From Terribacillus aidingensis (GTDB taxonomy: Bacteria > Bacillota > Bacilli > Bacillales > Amphibacillaceae), in assembly GCF_900215625.1 (NCBI RefSeq), contig NZ_OBEK01000005.1:1-64000 (forward strand): a DNA stretch of 64,000 nt, written 5' to 3'. The notes beneath the pieces were generated by a model. It was not told the origin of the DNA. It saw nothing but the letters and a program-made list of their open reading frames with translations, and made no database searches. Both the position numbers and the translations under genes were made by a program. Below are positions 54,018 to 61,790 of this stretch, one piece after another; the first letter of the stretch is position 1; each line of letters begins with the position of its first letter.

Positions 54018-54047
54018 TTGGTAACCGGTTAACACAACGGGTATACT
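54018..54047 (+). promoter_or_regulatory. Promoter of the second SDR gene
   Basis: TTGGTA (54018-54023), 18 nt, TATACT (54042-54047). The -10 region also reads GGGTAT, as in sigma-B promoters, but no good GTTTAA lies at the right distance, so sigma-A is preferred. Confidence 0.5.
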
Positions 54048-54122
54048 AGAAGCAGATACGTTTTTTACGCCTGGCAACAGGGTAAATGCTTTAAAAGATT
54101 GTCAAATGAGGTGAATCACACA

Positions 54123-54893
54123 ATGAAACCAACAGCTCTAATTACAGGAGCGTCCAGCGGAATCGGCTACCATCTGGCCAAATGGTTCGCCAAGGCAGGC
54201 TATGATTTGATTATCGTAGCGAGATCGAAGGATAAACTCCTATCCCTGCAAACAGAATTGCATGATTCGAATGTGACTGTCATTCCTCATGATTTGTCTC
54301 TACCAAACAGCGCTTACAAGCTTTATGAAAAAATCCGTGATGAAGGAAAAACAGTCGAAGTGCTGATTAACAATGCCGGCTTTGGACTTAGCGGCAAGTT
54401 CGAGGAAACAAGCTTTGAGACACAGCAGAAACTGCTGCATTTGAACATGGTTTCGTTATCGAATCTGACTCGATTGTTTATCGATGATATTATTCACTCT
54501 CCATTCAAAACTGTGCCGAATGGGATTTTAAACATTTCAAGTATGGCTGCTTTTTTGCCCGGTCCGCACATGGCGGCCTATCATGCATCAAAGGCATACG
54601 TTCAATGGTATTCAGAAGCATTGGCTGAAGAATTGGATCCGAGCGGCGTCACAGTTACCGCACTTTGTCCAGGTCCTACGCAGACTGAGTTTTTCAAACG
54701 TGCCGGTAATGACAAGATTATGTCTTCTTTCCGCGATGCTCCAGAAGATGTGGCACGCGAAGGCTTCCTCGGATTCATAAAGGGTAAACGCGTTGTATTT
54801 CCGTCTATGAACATCCAAGCAGCTGTTATCTTCATGAAGCTGCTTCCTAGCAAAACACTCGCCAAAATAGCGAAAAACATGTACACAAGATAA
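54123..54893 (+). CDS. Short-chain dehydrogenase/reductase, DltE/YqjQ-like
   Basis: 256-residue SDR with cofactor motif ITGASSGIGYHLAKWF, NNAGFG and catalytic YHASKAYVQWYSEAL (Tyr-x3-Lys). Sequence after residue 200 contains a hydrophobic stretch (FPSMNIQAAVIFMKLLPS). Substrate unknown. The ATG at 54123 has AGGTG 9 nt upstream; an upstream TTG in frame is less likely. Confidence 0.88.
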   Translation: MKPTALITGASSGIGYHLAKWFAKAGYDLIIVARSKDKLLSLQTELHDSNVTVIPHDLSLPNSAYKLYEKIRDEGKTVEVLINNAGFGLSGKFEETSFETQQKLLHLNMVSLSNLTRLFIDDIIHSPFKTVPNGILNISSMAAFLPGPHMAAYHASKAYVQWYSEALAEELDPSGVTVTALCPGPTQTEFFKRAGNDKIMSSFRDAPEDVAREGFLGFIKGKRVVFPSMNIQAAVIFMKLLPSKTLAKIAKNMYTR

Positions 54894-54895
54894 GC

Positions 54896-54922
54896 AAAAA
54901 AGACACCGCAGGTGTCTTTTTT
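54896..54922. terminator. Bidirectional terminator, SDR / membrane protein operon
   Basis: AAAAAAGACACC / GGTGTCTTTTTT perfect stem with 3-nt loop. Confidence 0.93.
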
Positions 54923-54924
54923 GC

Positions 54925-55554
54925 TTATCTCACATAGCGGCGCCGGTAGCTGTAAAAGTAAGCTGCCAATGGCCACCACGCTGCTGCAAAGATTGGGTAC
55001 ACTGCCCAGATTACCGATGGTGAATAAGCAATATTCACGAACAGGAAGAACAAGCTAAGGGCACCAAAGCCAAGTACAGAAAAGAATAAACTGGAGTTCA
55101 GCCGCTTTCCGATAAGAGACAGCGGCCACCAGCTCATCGCAAAGATAATGAATCCATACCAAGGCGTTTCATGATTGAAATACTGGTGCAGACCTACGTA
55201 ATAGAGGCAGACAACAAAGCTAATGACAACCGCTGTTTTCAAGCTAGCTAGTGATCTTCGGAACATAACCAATGTCGGCCATAACGCTAAGGCACCAATT
55301 GTATATAAATACCAAAGCACTTCTGGGGTATCCTTCAAATTTTCGTGGACAAGTACAGCTCCCACAAATATTGCCGACAAACAGGAAACGACTGTTTGCT
55401 GTTTTGGAAGCAGAATTTGCAGCGCTAAAAGCAGACAAACTCCTAAACTATACGTGTACCAAATCTCCTGCGGGGTCGTCTTCATGTTTATATATACCGT
55501 ATACCCCCCTAAACTAACGAGCATAAAGGCAATAAACAACCGCCACGGTTTCAT
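54925..55554 (-). CDS. Multi-pass membrane protein with four WWP-type repeats
   Basis: 209-residue, very hydrophobic protein with eight likely helices arranged as four related two-helix units (about residues 15-50, 65-98, 120-152, 170-203). The units share a TP.E(I/V)xWY-like segment after the first helix and a (W/L)WP turn before the end: TPQEIWYTY, TPEVLWYLYTIGALALWP, FAMSWWPLSLIG, SPSVIWAVYPIFAAAWWP. I do not recognise a characterised family. It is the last gene of the PadR operon and overlaps its neighbour by 4 nt. Confidence 0.75.
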   Translation of the reverse strand: MKPWRLFIAFMLVSLGGYTVYINMKTTPQEIWYTYSLGVCLLLALQILLPKQQTVVSCLSAIFVGAVLVHENLKDTPEVLWYLYTIGALALWPTLVMFRRSLASLKTAVVISFVVCLYYVGLHQYFNHETPWYGFIIFAMSWWPLSLIGKRLNSSLFFSVLGFGALSLFFLFVNIAYSPSVIWAVYPIFAAAWWPLAAYFYSYRRRYVR

Positions 55555-56000
55555 CTGTGCATCACCTTTCTTCTTCTAGCTTTCATCCAAACAAAAGCCA
55601 TGCTCACAGGCCACCAGAGAATAGCGAATGTCGGGAAAACAAACCATATCTCATGAGGTGTATAATATATATTTACAAATATAAGCAATCCAATAATCAA
55701 AACACTGCCGCATATTGAAAAACCAAGATTAAGCGTACTCATATCCTCTTTCTGTTTCTTCAGTTTACCGTCTTTTTGCTTCGGTTCCTGCTGCAGCTGG
55801 AATTCCTTTTTGATCTCCGCCAGATTTCCAAAGTCAACAATCGCTTTATTTATTGCGTCTTCTTCCGCTTTCCCACCCAGCATGAAATCAGCTGCTTTTT
55901 CCTCCATTGAATCCATTATCTCTTCTTTCAGTGTTGCGATTTGCTCCGTTTCTGGTAAATCTGCAAATTGTTCTTCTACATACGCTCTGATTTTCTGCAT
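55551..56000 (-). CDS. Membrane protein with HAAS-type N-terminal domain
   Basis: 149-residue protein. The N-terminal ~75 residues form a helical domain (YVEEQFADLPETEQIATLKE, DAINKAIVDFGNLAEIKKEF) like the HAAS/permease-prefix domains that accompany PadR regulators. Two C-terminal helices carry TPHEIWFVFPTFAILWWPVS, the same unit as the repeats in the next gene. It overlaps padR by 1 nt and the following gene by 4 nt, so the three are one translationally coupled operon. Confidence 0.78.
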   Translation of the reverse strand: MQKIRAYVEEQFADLPETEQIATLKEEIMDSMEEKAADFMLGGKAEEDAINKAIVDFGNLAEIKKEFQLQQEPKQKDGKLKKQKEDMSTLNLGFSICGSVLIIGLLIFVNIYYTPHEIWFVFPTFAILWWPVSMAFVWMKARRRKVMHR

Positions 56001-56323
56001 CAGACACCCTCCATAAAAATATCAATTAATTGCTTTGCTTCCTGCCATTCTTTCGCCGCTTCCTGCCAATAAGCCTTTCCAAGCGTGGTAATCGTATAAT
56101 ACTTCCGCTTGCCGCCATGTGATTTCTCACCTTGATAAGATTCAATAAGCTCCCGGCGCTCCAGCCGCTGAAATACGGCATAAAGTGTTGCCTCTTTAAT
56201 CTGGAATGCATCGTCTGTCCAAGCTGCTATGTCTTTCGAGATCTGGTATCCATACTTATCACCGTCCATCAGCAGACGAAGAATAATGGAATCCAGATGA
56301 CCCCGAATTGTATCACTCCGAAT
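56000..56323 (-). CDS. PadR family transcriptional regulator
   Basis: 107-residue PadR-type winged-helix regulator: helix 2-3 KYGYQISKDI, recognition helix EATLYAVFQRLERREL, wing GGKRKYYTITTLGK. Homologues begin MRSDTIRGHLDSIILRLL; the same residues are encoded here from an ATT codon at 56323, with an in-frame TGA seven codons upstream and no ATG/GTG/TTG between, so ATT is the likely start (weak GAAGGG site). Starting instead at the ATG at 56269 would remove helix 1. It probably represses its own operon through the two operators at 56343-56398. Confidence 0.82.
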   Translation of the reverse strand: MRSDTIRGHLDSIILRLLMDGDKYGYQISKDIAAWTDDAFQIKEATLYAVFQRLERRELIESYQGEKSHGGKRKYYTITTLGKAYWQEAAKEWQEAKQLIDIFMEGV

Positions 56324-56342
56324 GTGGCATCCCTTCTTTCAA

Positions 56343-56398
56343 ATTACTCTACCTGATAAAGTAATCATAAAACAAATTACTCTGCCTGTCAAAGTAAT
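56343..56398 (-). promoter_or_regulatory. padR promoter with two copies of a PadR-type operator
   Basis: On the minus strand TTGACA (56392-56387), 17 nt, TATGAT (56369-56364). Two near-identical 28-bp blocks spaced 33 bp apart each contain ATTACT-N11-AGTAAT (56343-56365 and 56376-56398). One covers the -35 box and the other the -10/start region, a clear repression layout. Confidence 0.8.
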
Positions 56399-56414
56399 TA
56401 TTGCACTTTTTTTC

Positions 56415-56444
56415 CACAAATAAAAAGCAGGCACTCAGCCTGCT
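56415..56444 (-). terminator. Terminator of the small gene 56435-56686
   Basis: AGCAGGC / GCCTGCT stem followed by TTTTATTTG on the minus strand; the stop codon lies in the loop. Confidence 0.8.
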
Positions 56445-56686
56445 TCTGAAAGGTTTCTAATAAAAGCTTCAACATCTGCTTTATTTCCCACAAGAATAAC
56501 TTTATCTCCATACTTGGAGAACGCATCAGCTATATAAGGTTTGCTCGTCTTTTCAAAATAACGGTTCCATTTGAACATCCTCAAAAACATTCGAAAAGAA
56601 GGCGTATAATTGCCCTCCTCCAGACCCGCTATCTGTCTTAAATACCGCTTCGTGATCCTGATATTTCGTACCCTGGAAGCTCGCAT
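56435..56686 (-). CDS. Uncharacterised 83-residue protein
   Basis: 83-residue protein starting MRASRVRNIRITKRYLRQIAG, basic at the N-terminus, with YIADAFSKYGDKVILVGNK and a C-terminal helix VEAFIRNLSEAG. The start is the ATG after GGGGGTGT; a GTG two codons upstream is possible. I recognise no family. It lies between ribH and the PadR operon and has its own terminator. Confidence 0.55.
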   Translation of the reverse strand: MRASRVRNIRITKRYLRQIAGLEEGNYTPSFRMFLRMFKWNRYFEKTSKPYIADAFSKYGDKVILVGNKADVEAFIRNLSEAG

Positions 56687-56763
56687 AAACACACCCCCTC
56701 ATCAAAATATACAGTATTTTCCGGAAACAAAAAAAGAGCAGAGGATTTCCTCTGCTCTCTGAC

Positions 56764-57228
56764 TTAAATTTGTTTAAGCAAGTTAGCCATTTCGATGGCT
56801 GATACTGCTGCTTCTGCACCTTTATTACCCGCTTTTGTGCCTGCACGTTCGATGGCTTGTTCAATTGTGTTCGTTGTTAGGACACCAAAGATAATCGGGA
56901 TGCCAGCTTTATTCGCTGCTCCTGCTACACCCTTTGCAACTTCATTGCTGACATAATCAAAGTGAGGCGTCGAGCCTTTAATAACCGTACCTAATGTAAT
57001 AACGGCATCGTATTTTCCAGTGTTAGCAAGTTTATCTGCTACTAGCGGAATTTCAAATGCACCCGGCACCCAGACAACGTCTACTTTCGCTTCGTCTACA
57101 CCGTGACGCTTAAGTGTATCAATAGCGCCGCTAAGCAGTTTGCTTGTGATAAATTCATTGAATCTGCCTACAACAATACCAATTTTCAAATCTGAACCTA
57201 CTACATTTCCTTCGATTACGTTTACCAT
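56764..57228 (-). CDS. ribH: 6,7-dimethyl-8-ribityllumazine synthase
   Basis: 154-residue lumazine synthase joining ribitylamino-uracil and dihydroxybutanone phosphate, the penultimate step to riboflavin. Motifs [41 protein letters not shown] (catalytic His) and [10 protein letters not shown] are intact. Last gene of the operon; AAAGGAG precedes the ATG. Confidence 0.97.
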   Translation of the reverse strand: MVNVIEGNVVGSDLKIGIVVGRFNEFITSKLLSGAIDTLKRHGVDEAKVDVVWVPGAFEIPLVADKLANTGKYDAVITLGTVIKGSTPHFDYVSNEVAKGVAGAANKAGIPIIFGVLTTNTIEQAIERAGTKAGNKGAEAAVSAIEMANLLKQI

Positions 57229-57279
57229 ATAAATGCTCCTTTATTGTTTGGATAGTGACTATCCTTTATTTATTTCTCT

Positions 57280-57897
57280 TTATAAAACCTTTGTTTTATT
57301 TCCCTGGCGATATGCAATTAAGTCTTCAATTGTAATTAACGGCAGCTCATGCACAGCTGCAAGCTTTTCTAAATCAGGCATGCGGGCCATGGAGCCATCT
57401 TCCTTCATAATTTCGCAGATATAGCCTGCTTCAGCTGCTCCTGCTAGTTTTGCTAAATCAACTGCTGCTTCTGTATGTCCTGGTCGCTCCAGTACGCCGT
57501 TTGATTTGGCAATAAGCGGAAAGATATGACCAGGTCGCTGGAAGTCTGCCGGTTTACTCGCTTTATCAGCAAGCTTTGCAATCGTATGAGCGCGTTCAAA
57601 TGCACTAATACCCGTTGTGGAATCAATATGGTCAACACTTACTGTAAATGCTGTTCCGTGCGGATCTGTATTGGTATTTACCATCGGGGGCAAGTCCAAT
57701 TTTTCAGCAATTTCCCGGGAAATAGGCGCACAGATCAGACCTTTTCCGACAGAAGCCATGAAATTAACTGTCTCAGGAGTGGCATATGCTGCTAACGCAA
57801 GCAAATCTCCCTCATTCTCGCGGTTCTCATCATCGGTTACAATAATCGGCTTGCCGCTTTTTAAGTATTCCAATGCATGCTCGATAGTCGTTTTCAT
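57280..57897 (-). CDS. ribB: 3,4-dihydroxy-2-butanone 4-phosphate synthase (stand-alone RibB)
   Basis: 205-residue DHBP synthase with [10 protein letters not shown] (metal/acid loop), [18 protein letters not shown] and RPGHIFPL, converting ribulose 5-phosphate to the four-carbon precursor. In B. subtilis this is the N-terminal half of bifunctional RibBA; here the protein ends shortly after [11 protein letters not shown], exactly where the GTP cyclohydrolase II domain would begin. The ATG at 57897 has AGGAGA 9 nt upstream. Confidence 0.95.
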   Translation of the reverse strand: MKTTIEHALEYLKSGKPIIVTDDENRENEGDLLALAAYATPETVNFMASVGKGLICAPISREIAEKLDLPPMVNTNTDPHGTAFTVSVDHIDSTTGISAFERAHTIAKLADKASKPADFQRPGHIFPLIAKSNGVLERPGHTEAAVDLAKLAGAAEAGYICEIMKEDGSMARMPDLEKLAAVHELPLITIEDLIAYRQGNKTKVL

Positions 57898-57911
57898 GTT
57901 TGCAACTCTCC

Positions 57912-58559
57912 TCAATCTAAGAATCCATTCTGTTCCAAAGTCTCTCTCGAAATCCCTGCAGGCTCCGCTCTTTTCTGATGATTCAGCAGCCGTTCCATAT
58001 ACTTGGCAAGCTGATCAAATTCGAGATTCACGGAATCGCCTACCTGCTTATCTCCTAAAATGGTCGCCTGCCTTGTCTCTGGAATTAGAGAAATCGTAAA
58101 CATGTTTTCTCCTACCTCAAAAACTGTTAATGACACACCATCTACCGAGACAGATCCTTTTGTCATTAAATACTGGAGACCTTCCCCCACTGAAATGTCG
58201 ATATAACGAGCGTTTGCTTCTTCGCGAATGCTAGTAATTGTTCCGTTTGTATCTACATGTCCACTTACAAAATGACCGCCTAGTCTGCCTGCAGGCTGCA
58301 GCGCGGGCTCCAAATTCACTGCATCGAAGCTGCGTAAAGCGGACAGCGTGCTGGACCGGAATGTTTCGGGCATCACATCCACTTGAAAGCTATGCGAGGT
58401 AAACGTTGTGACGGTGAGGCACACACCGTTAACAGATATACTGTCTCCAATATGCATATCTTTGGTGAGCTTCTCACTGGCAATCGTAAGCTGCATCGCC
58501 TCTCCTTGTTTTTCCACGGCAATCATGCTGCCTACTTCTTGAATGATTCCAGTAAACAC
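57912..58559 (-). CDS. ribE: Riboflavin synthase alpha chain
   Basis: 215-residue trimeric enzyme made of two homologous barrels: [11 protein letters not shown] and SVNGVCLTV (first half), [12 protein letters not shown] and SVDGVSLTV (second half). It dismutates two lumazines to riboflavin. GTG start with GAGGAGGAG upstream. First gene of the present operon; ribD, which normally precedes it, is missing. Confidence 0.96.
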   Translation of the reverse strand: MFTGIIQEVGSMIAVEKQGEAMQLTIASEKLTKDMHIGDSISVNGVCLTVTTFTSHSFQVDVMPETFRSSTLSALRSFDAVNLEPALQPAGRLGGHFVSGHVDTNGTITSIREEANARYIDISVGEGLQYLMTKGSVSVDGVSLTVFEVGENMFTISLIPETRQATILGDKQVGDSVNLEFDQLAKYMERLLNHQKRAEPAGISRETLEQNGFLD

Positions 58560-58775
58560 GAATTCTCCTCCTCGTTTTGCTCATCCGACTAGGGACAAAC
58601 CAATCTATAAGACTTTACGAACGGGAATATGACCGTCTCGGGGCAATGTGACGGTTTATTGGGGGTGGTACACGAGTAAGCCATCTCCATTAATATAATT
58701 CTAATGAAGATGTTGTCGGTGTCGGCAAACACACACATATTTCACTTACACCGCTTAACCATACTAGCTAACATA
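58560..58775 (-). other. Spacer between FMN-riboswitch terminator and ribE
   Basis: 216 nt without a recognisable gene, in the position where ribD would be. In six frames I see no remnant of deaminase (HAE, PCxxxxxxP) or reductase motifs. It does contain the ribE ribosome-binding site. Confidence 0.55.
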
Positions 58776-58810
58776 AAAAGCCCCAGAATAACTGCTTCTG
58801 GGGCTTGGCT
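58776..58810 (-). terminator. Regulatory terminator of the FMN riboswitch
   Basis: AAGCCCCAGAA / TTCTGGGGCTT stem with 7-nt loop followed by TTTATG on the minus strand, about 70 nt after the aptamer. Confidence 0.88.
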
Positions 58811-58877
58811 TTAAAAGTTATAGCGAAAACAAAGCTATTGTCATGTGACAAAGCTCATGTTGGCATGTGGATAGCAC

Positions 58878-59026
58878 GCCGTTTCCTCTTTCCCATCCAG
58901 ACTATACTGTCGGCTTTGGAATCTCACCAAATCCACCGTTATGATAACGGGTCACGGACTGAAGACAGCTAAGCTGTCTATCACCGCCGGTCGGGAATTT
59001 CACCCTGCCCCAAGAGAAAACCTATT
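58878..59026 (-). promoter_or_regulatory. FMN riboswitch (RFN element)
   Basis: Minus strand: GGGGCAGGGTGAAATTCCC, GACCGGCGGTGATAG, AGTCCGTGACCC, GGTGGATTTGGTGAGATTCC and TAGTCTGGATGGGAAAGAGG in the conserved order. FMN binding would favour the downstream terminator and switch off the operon when flavin is sufficient. Confidence 0.97.
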
Positions 59027-59093
59027 CGATTGCTTACAACATTAACATATTTTTTATCGTGTTGTACAGAGAAAAGGTTATCTGAAAATTATA

Positions 59094-59122
59094 TTGACTC
59101 TAGTTGGAAACATAAGTAAACT
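59094..59122 (+). promoter_or_regulatory. Promoter of the ArsR/MFS pair
   Basis: TTGACT (59094-59099), 17 nt, TAAACT (59117-59122), 54 nt before the start codon. Confidence 0.55.
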
Positions 59123-59176
59123 GATACCGTAAAATAATATTGACCGTTTAAAATTTGTTTACAGAGGAGTGTATCG

Positions 59177-59797
59177 ATGAAGCAAGTAATGGCATTGACC
59201 ACCTATGAGCAGCTAAAAGCAATCAGCGACCCGCTGCGTGCAGAGATTATTATGAAGCTGGTAGAAACTTCTTATACCGGGCAGCAGCTTGCTGTTATGC
59301 TCGAAATCAGCCGCCCGAAAATCCACTACCACTTGAAAGAACTAGAGAAGAATAGCTTAATTGAGGTTATTCGCACCGAGGAGAAAAATGGCATCGTACA
59401 GAAATTCTATCGAGCGACAGCCAGAGGCTTTTATCCATCAGAGAAGCTGCTTCCGTATGCAGAAGTATTGAGTGAGTCTACGCGGCAGCTATTTGTCCAA
59501 ATGGCGAATAAAACAAAAACAGCAATTCTAAGTGCCCCGGAATCTACCTTTGCCAAAGCAGCTGGATCTACTGACCCAAAAGATTGGGAAGCAATCGGCA
59601 GCATTTGGGAAATCAGCGCTACAGAAGCGGATTTTAAAGCGTTCACGCAAGGCTTATTTGATTTAATGCAAAAGCTTCGTCAAAAAAGTGATGCAGCCGA
59701 AAAAGACCCCAATGGGAAGCTTTATTATTTTTCTGCCTTTGGATTTGAAATTGATGAACCGTCATTCGATCAGGTAGATCTAAACGAGGAGGAGTAA
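59177..59797 (+). CDS. ArsR-family (HTH_20 type) transcriptional regulator
   Basis: 206-residue regulator: N-terminal winged helix (AISDPLRAEIIMKLV, GQQLAVMLEISRPKIHYHLKELE) and a C-terminal helical domain of about 120 residues, probably for ligand binding or dimerisation. No Cys-rich metal site, so not a metal sensor of the ArsR/SmtB kind. It is 5 nt upstream of an MFS transporter and probably controls it. GAGGAG precedes the ATG. Confidence 0.87.
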   Translation: MKQVMALTTYEQLKAISDPLRAEIIMKLVETSYTGQQLAVMLEISRPKIHYHLKELEKNSLIEVIRTEEKNGIVQKFYRATARGFYPSEKLLPYAEVLSESTRQLFVQMANKTKTAILSAPESTFAKAAGSTDPKDWEAIGSIWEISATEADFKAFTQGLFDLMQKLRQKSDAAEKDPNGKLYYFSAFGFEIDEPSFDQVDLNEEE

Positions 59798-59802
59798 GAG
59801 GT

Positions 59803-61071
59803 ATGCTCGCTATCTTGAAACAACGAAACTATGGTCTGCTCTTTTCTGGAAGAATTGTCACGAATATCGGTGACAGCATCTACTTTATTGCCGCCATGTG
59901 GCTTGTCTATGAACTGAGCGGCAGTGCTTTTTACACCGGGCTGGCTGGATTTCTAACACAAATCCCGAATGTGCTGCAATTTTTGATTGGTCCGCTCGTC
60001 GACCGCTGGCCGATACGCGCGACCCTGCTGTGGACTCAGGCACTCCAAGCTGTCCTTGTCCTGCTGATTCCGCTTGCTGCTTGGTTTGATTTTCTATCTG
60101 TCACCCTCGTTCTCATCGTCATGCCAATACTAACTTGCATCGATGCCTTTGCTTATCCGACAGAACTAAAAGCTTTGCCAATGGTCTTAAAAAAAGAAGA
60201 GCTTCCTTCGGGAAATGCTTTATTCTCTTTTGCGTATCAAGGTGTAGACCTAATCTTCAATGCTATAGCCGGTTTACTGACCGCCGCTTTTGGCGCCGCT
60301 TTATTATTCATCATCGATTCTTTCACCTTTTGTATTGCTTTCCTTTTGTTCAGCTTCCTTAGAATCCCACACCAAAAAACGCAATCAGAAAATACCAAAC
60401 ATGCGCGTACTGTTTTACACACCTACTTTGCAGAATTAAAAGAAGGCTTGTCTATTTTATTTCGTACAATCATGGCTGCCACGCTAGTTGGTGCTATTCT
60501 TTGCAACTTAGCAATTGGGGCAGCATTGGCAGTTATGCCAGCTTTTGCAGACGAACGGCAAGGAGCGGCTGTCTATGGCTTTTATCTAGCAGCGATGTCC
60601 TGCGGTGCGTTAATTGGGGCATTACTCGCTTCTTCCTTTAGCAAGCTCCCAATCGGAAAAGCCACAATCATAACCGTATTATTAGCATCTGCAAGCTGGG
60701 CTGCTGCTGCTTTCGTTCCATGGACGTGGCTCAGCATCACCCTTTACGGTCTGGCCTGGGTGCCAATCGGCTGTATTAATGTAACCTTTGCCACTATCAT
60801 ACAGACCTTGCTCCCTGTTTCGCTAATTGGCCGGGTTACGAGTGCCAGTGCAAGCTTCAGCACCATCGCCATGCCTATCGGTTCCTTGGCCGGCGGCTAC
60901 GCTGCCACCTTAATTCCGGTCGTCTGGGTATTTTGCTGTGCAGGGATTGGTGTAGCGCTGCTTTCCGTGACATGGCTATTTCACCCAAAGTTACGCAGAC
61001 TGGGACCACTAGCCTCTCTTTCACCTGAATTGCTTGGTTTCAAAGATTATAAGGAGAAGGAAACAAGCTGA
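59803..61071 (+). CDS. MFS transporter (drug/siderophore export type)
   Basis: 422-residue permease with twelve predicted helices and the MFS_3-type start QRNYGLLFSGRIVTNIGDSIY and LIGPLVDRWPIRATL (motif A region). It belongs to the group of exporters regulated by adjacent HTH proteins; substrate unknown. GAGGAGG site; coupled to the upstream regulator. Confidence 0.9.
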   Translation: MLAILKQRNYGLLFSGRIVTNIGDSIYFIAAMWLVYELSGSAFYTGLAGFLTQIPNVLQFLIGPLVDRWPIRATLLWTQALQAVLVLLIPLAAWFDFLSVTLVLIVMPILTCIDAFAYPTELKALPMVLKKEELPSGNALFSFAYQGVDLIFNAIAGLLTAAFGAALLFIIDSFTFCIAFLLFSFLRIPHQKTQSENTKHARTVLHTYFAELKEGLSILFRTIMAATLVGAILCNLAIGAALAVMPAFADERQGAAVYGFYLAAMSCGALIGALLASSFSKLPIGKATIITVLLASASWAAAAFVPWTWLSITLYGLAWVPIGCINVTFATIIQTLLPVSLIGRVTSASASFSTIAMPIGSLAGGYAATLIPVVWVFCCAGIGVALLSVTWLFHPKLRRLGPLASLSPELLGFKDYKEKETS

Positions 61072-61085
61072 TTACAGCTTGTTTC
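61060..61085. terminator. Compact bidirectional terminator spanning two stop codons
   Basis: GAAACAAGCTG / CAGCTTGTTTC perfect 11-bp stem with loop ATTA. The TGA of the MFS gene and the TAA of the VanZ-like gene abut in it. Confidence 0.8.
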
Positions 61086-61644
61086 TTCGAAGCACTGGAC
61101 GCAGCGCCACCCAGTAAAATGCATAACCTAACATCGCGCCTAACACATTTAAAATTACATCATCAATATCAACCGATCGATAATTATAGCCGACAAAATA
61201 GTTTAATAAGCCTTGCGTGGATTCAATGGTCATACTGAAAAGCAAGCCGCAGAAAACCACCACAAAGAAGGATCTCGTTTTCCGAATAAGCAGCGGCAAA
61301 TAGAAGCCGAGCGGAGCAAACAATAGAATATTTCCTCCTAGATTTTTAAGCGCTAATCCATAACCAAAGCCGTCGATTTGCGTTGTATGCCAAATTTGCA
61401 TGATAGAAGCAAGCGGTGATGTATTCCATCGATAGCTCGTTTCAAGCTGTTGGTTCTCTTCAATAAGATTTTGATCGACAGGCAGCGGGAAAAAGGTAAG
61501 ACAAATGACAGCAATCAAATAGATTGCGAACGATGCCATTAATAAATGCTGTTTCTTGGTAATACCAAATGTCTGGTGAAACGGAATGATAGACAATAAA
61601 TAGACAAACGCCAGAAATATAGCTGGCGCTACGTAATTTAACAT
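61072..61644 (-). CDS. VanZ-like family membrane protein
   Basis: 190-residue protein with about five helices and the VanZ core (LGGNILLFAPLGFYLPLL, FSMTIESTQGLL, RSVDIDDVILNVLGAMLGY). Functions of the family outside vancomycin/teicoplanin resistance clusters are unknown; no van genes are nearby. Start ATG with GGAGAG. Confidence 0.88.
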   Translation of the reverse strand: MLNYVAPAIFLAFVYLLSIIPFHQTFGITKKQHLLMASFAIYLIAVICLTFFPLPVDQNLIEENQQLETSYRWNTSPLASIMQIWHTTQIDGFGYGLALKNLGGNILLFAPLGFYLPLLIRKTRSFFVVVFCGLLFSMTIESTQGLLNYFVGYNYRSVDIDDVILNVLGAMLGYAFYWVALRPVLRRNKL

Positions 61645-61744
61645 AGTAGTTATTCTCTCCTGTATCCTAAAAGTCCCTTACGTGGAGTAAGTGGACATGT
61701 ACTCTTTAGTCTACATGATTTTGTGTATATTGTGAACGAATAGA

Positions 61745-61780
61745 TACAGAAAAGAAACCGCCTTTTAAGGGCGGTTTCTC
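61745..61780 (-). terminator. Terminator of argF
   Basis: AGAAACCGCC / GGCGGTTTCT stem followed by TTTTCT on the minus strand, 11 nt after the argF stop. Confidence 0.88.
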
Positions 61781-61790
61781 TTGTTTCTGC

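Noticed and set aside
58560-58775. Possible ribD remnant
   Set aside because: No deaminase or reductase motif was found in any frame.
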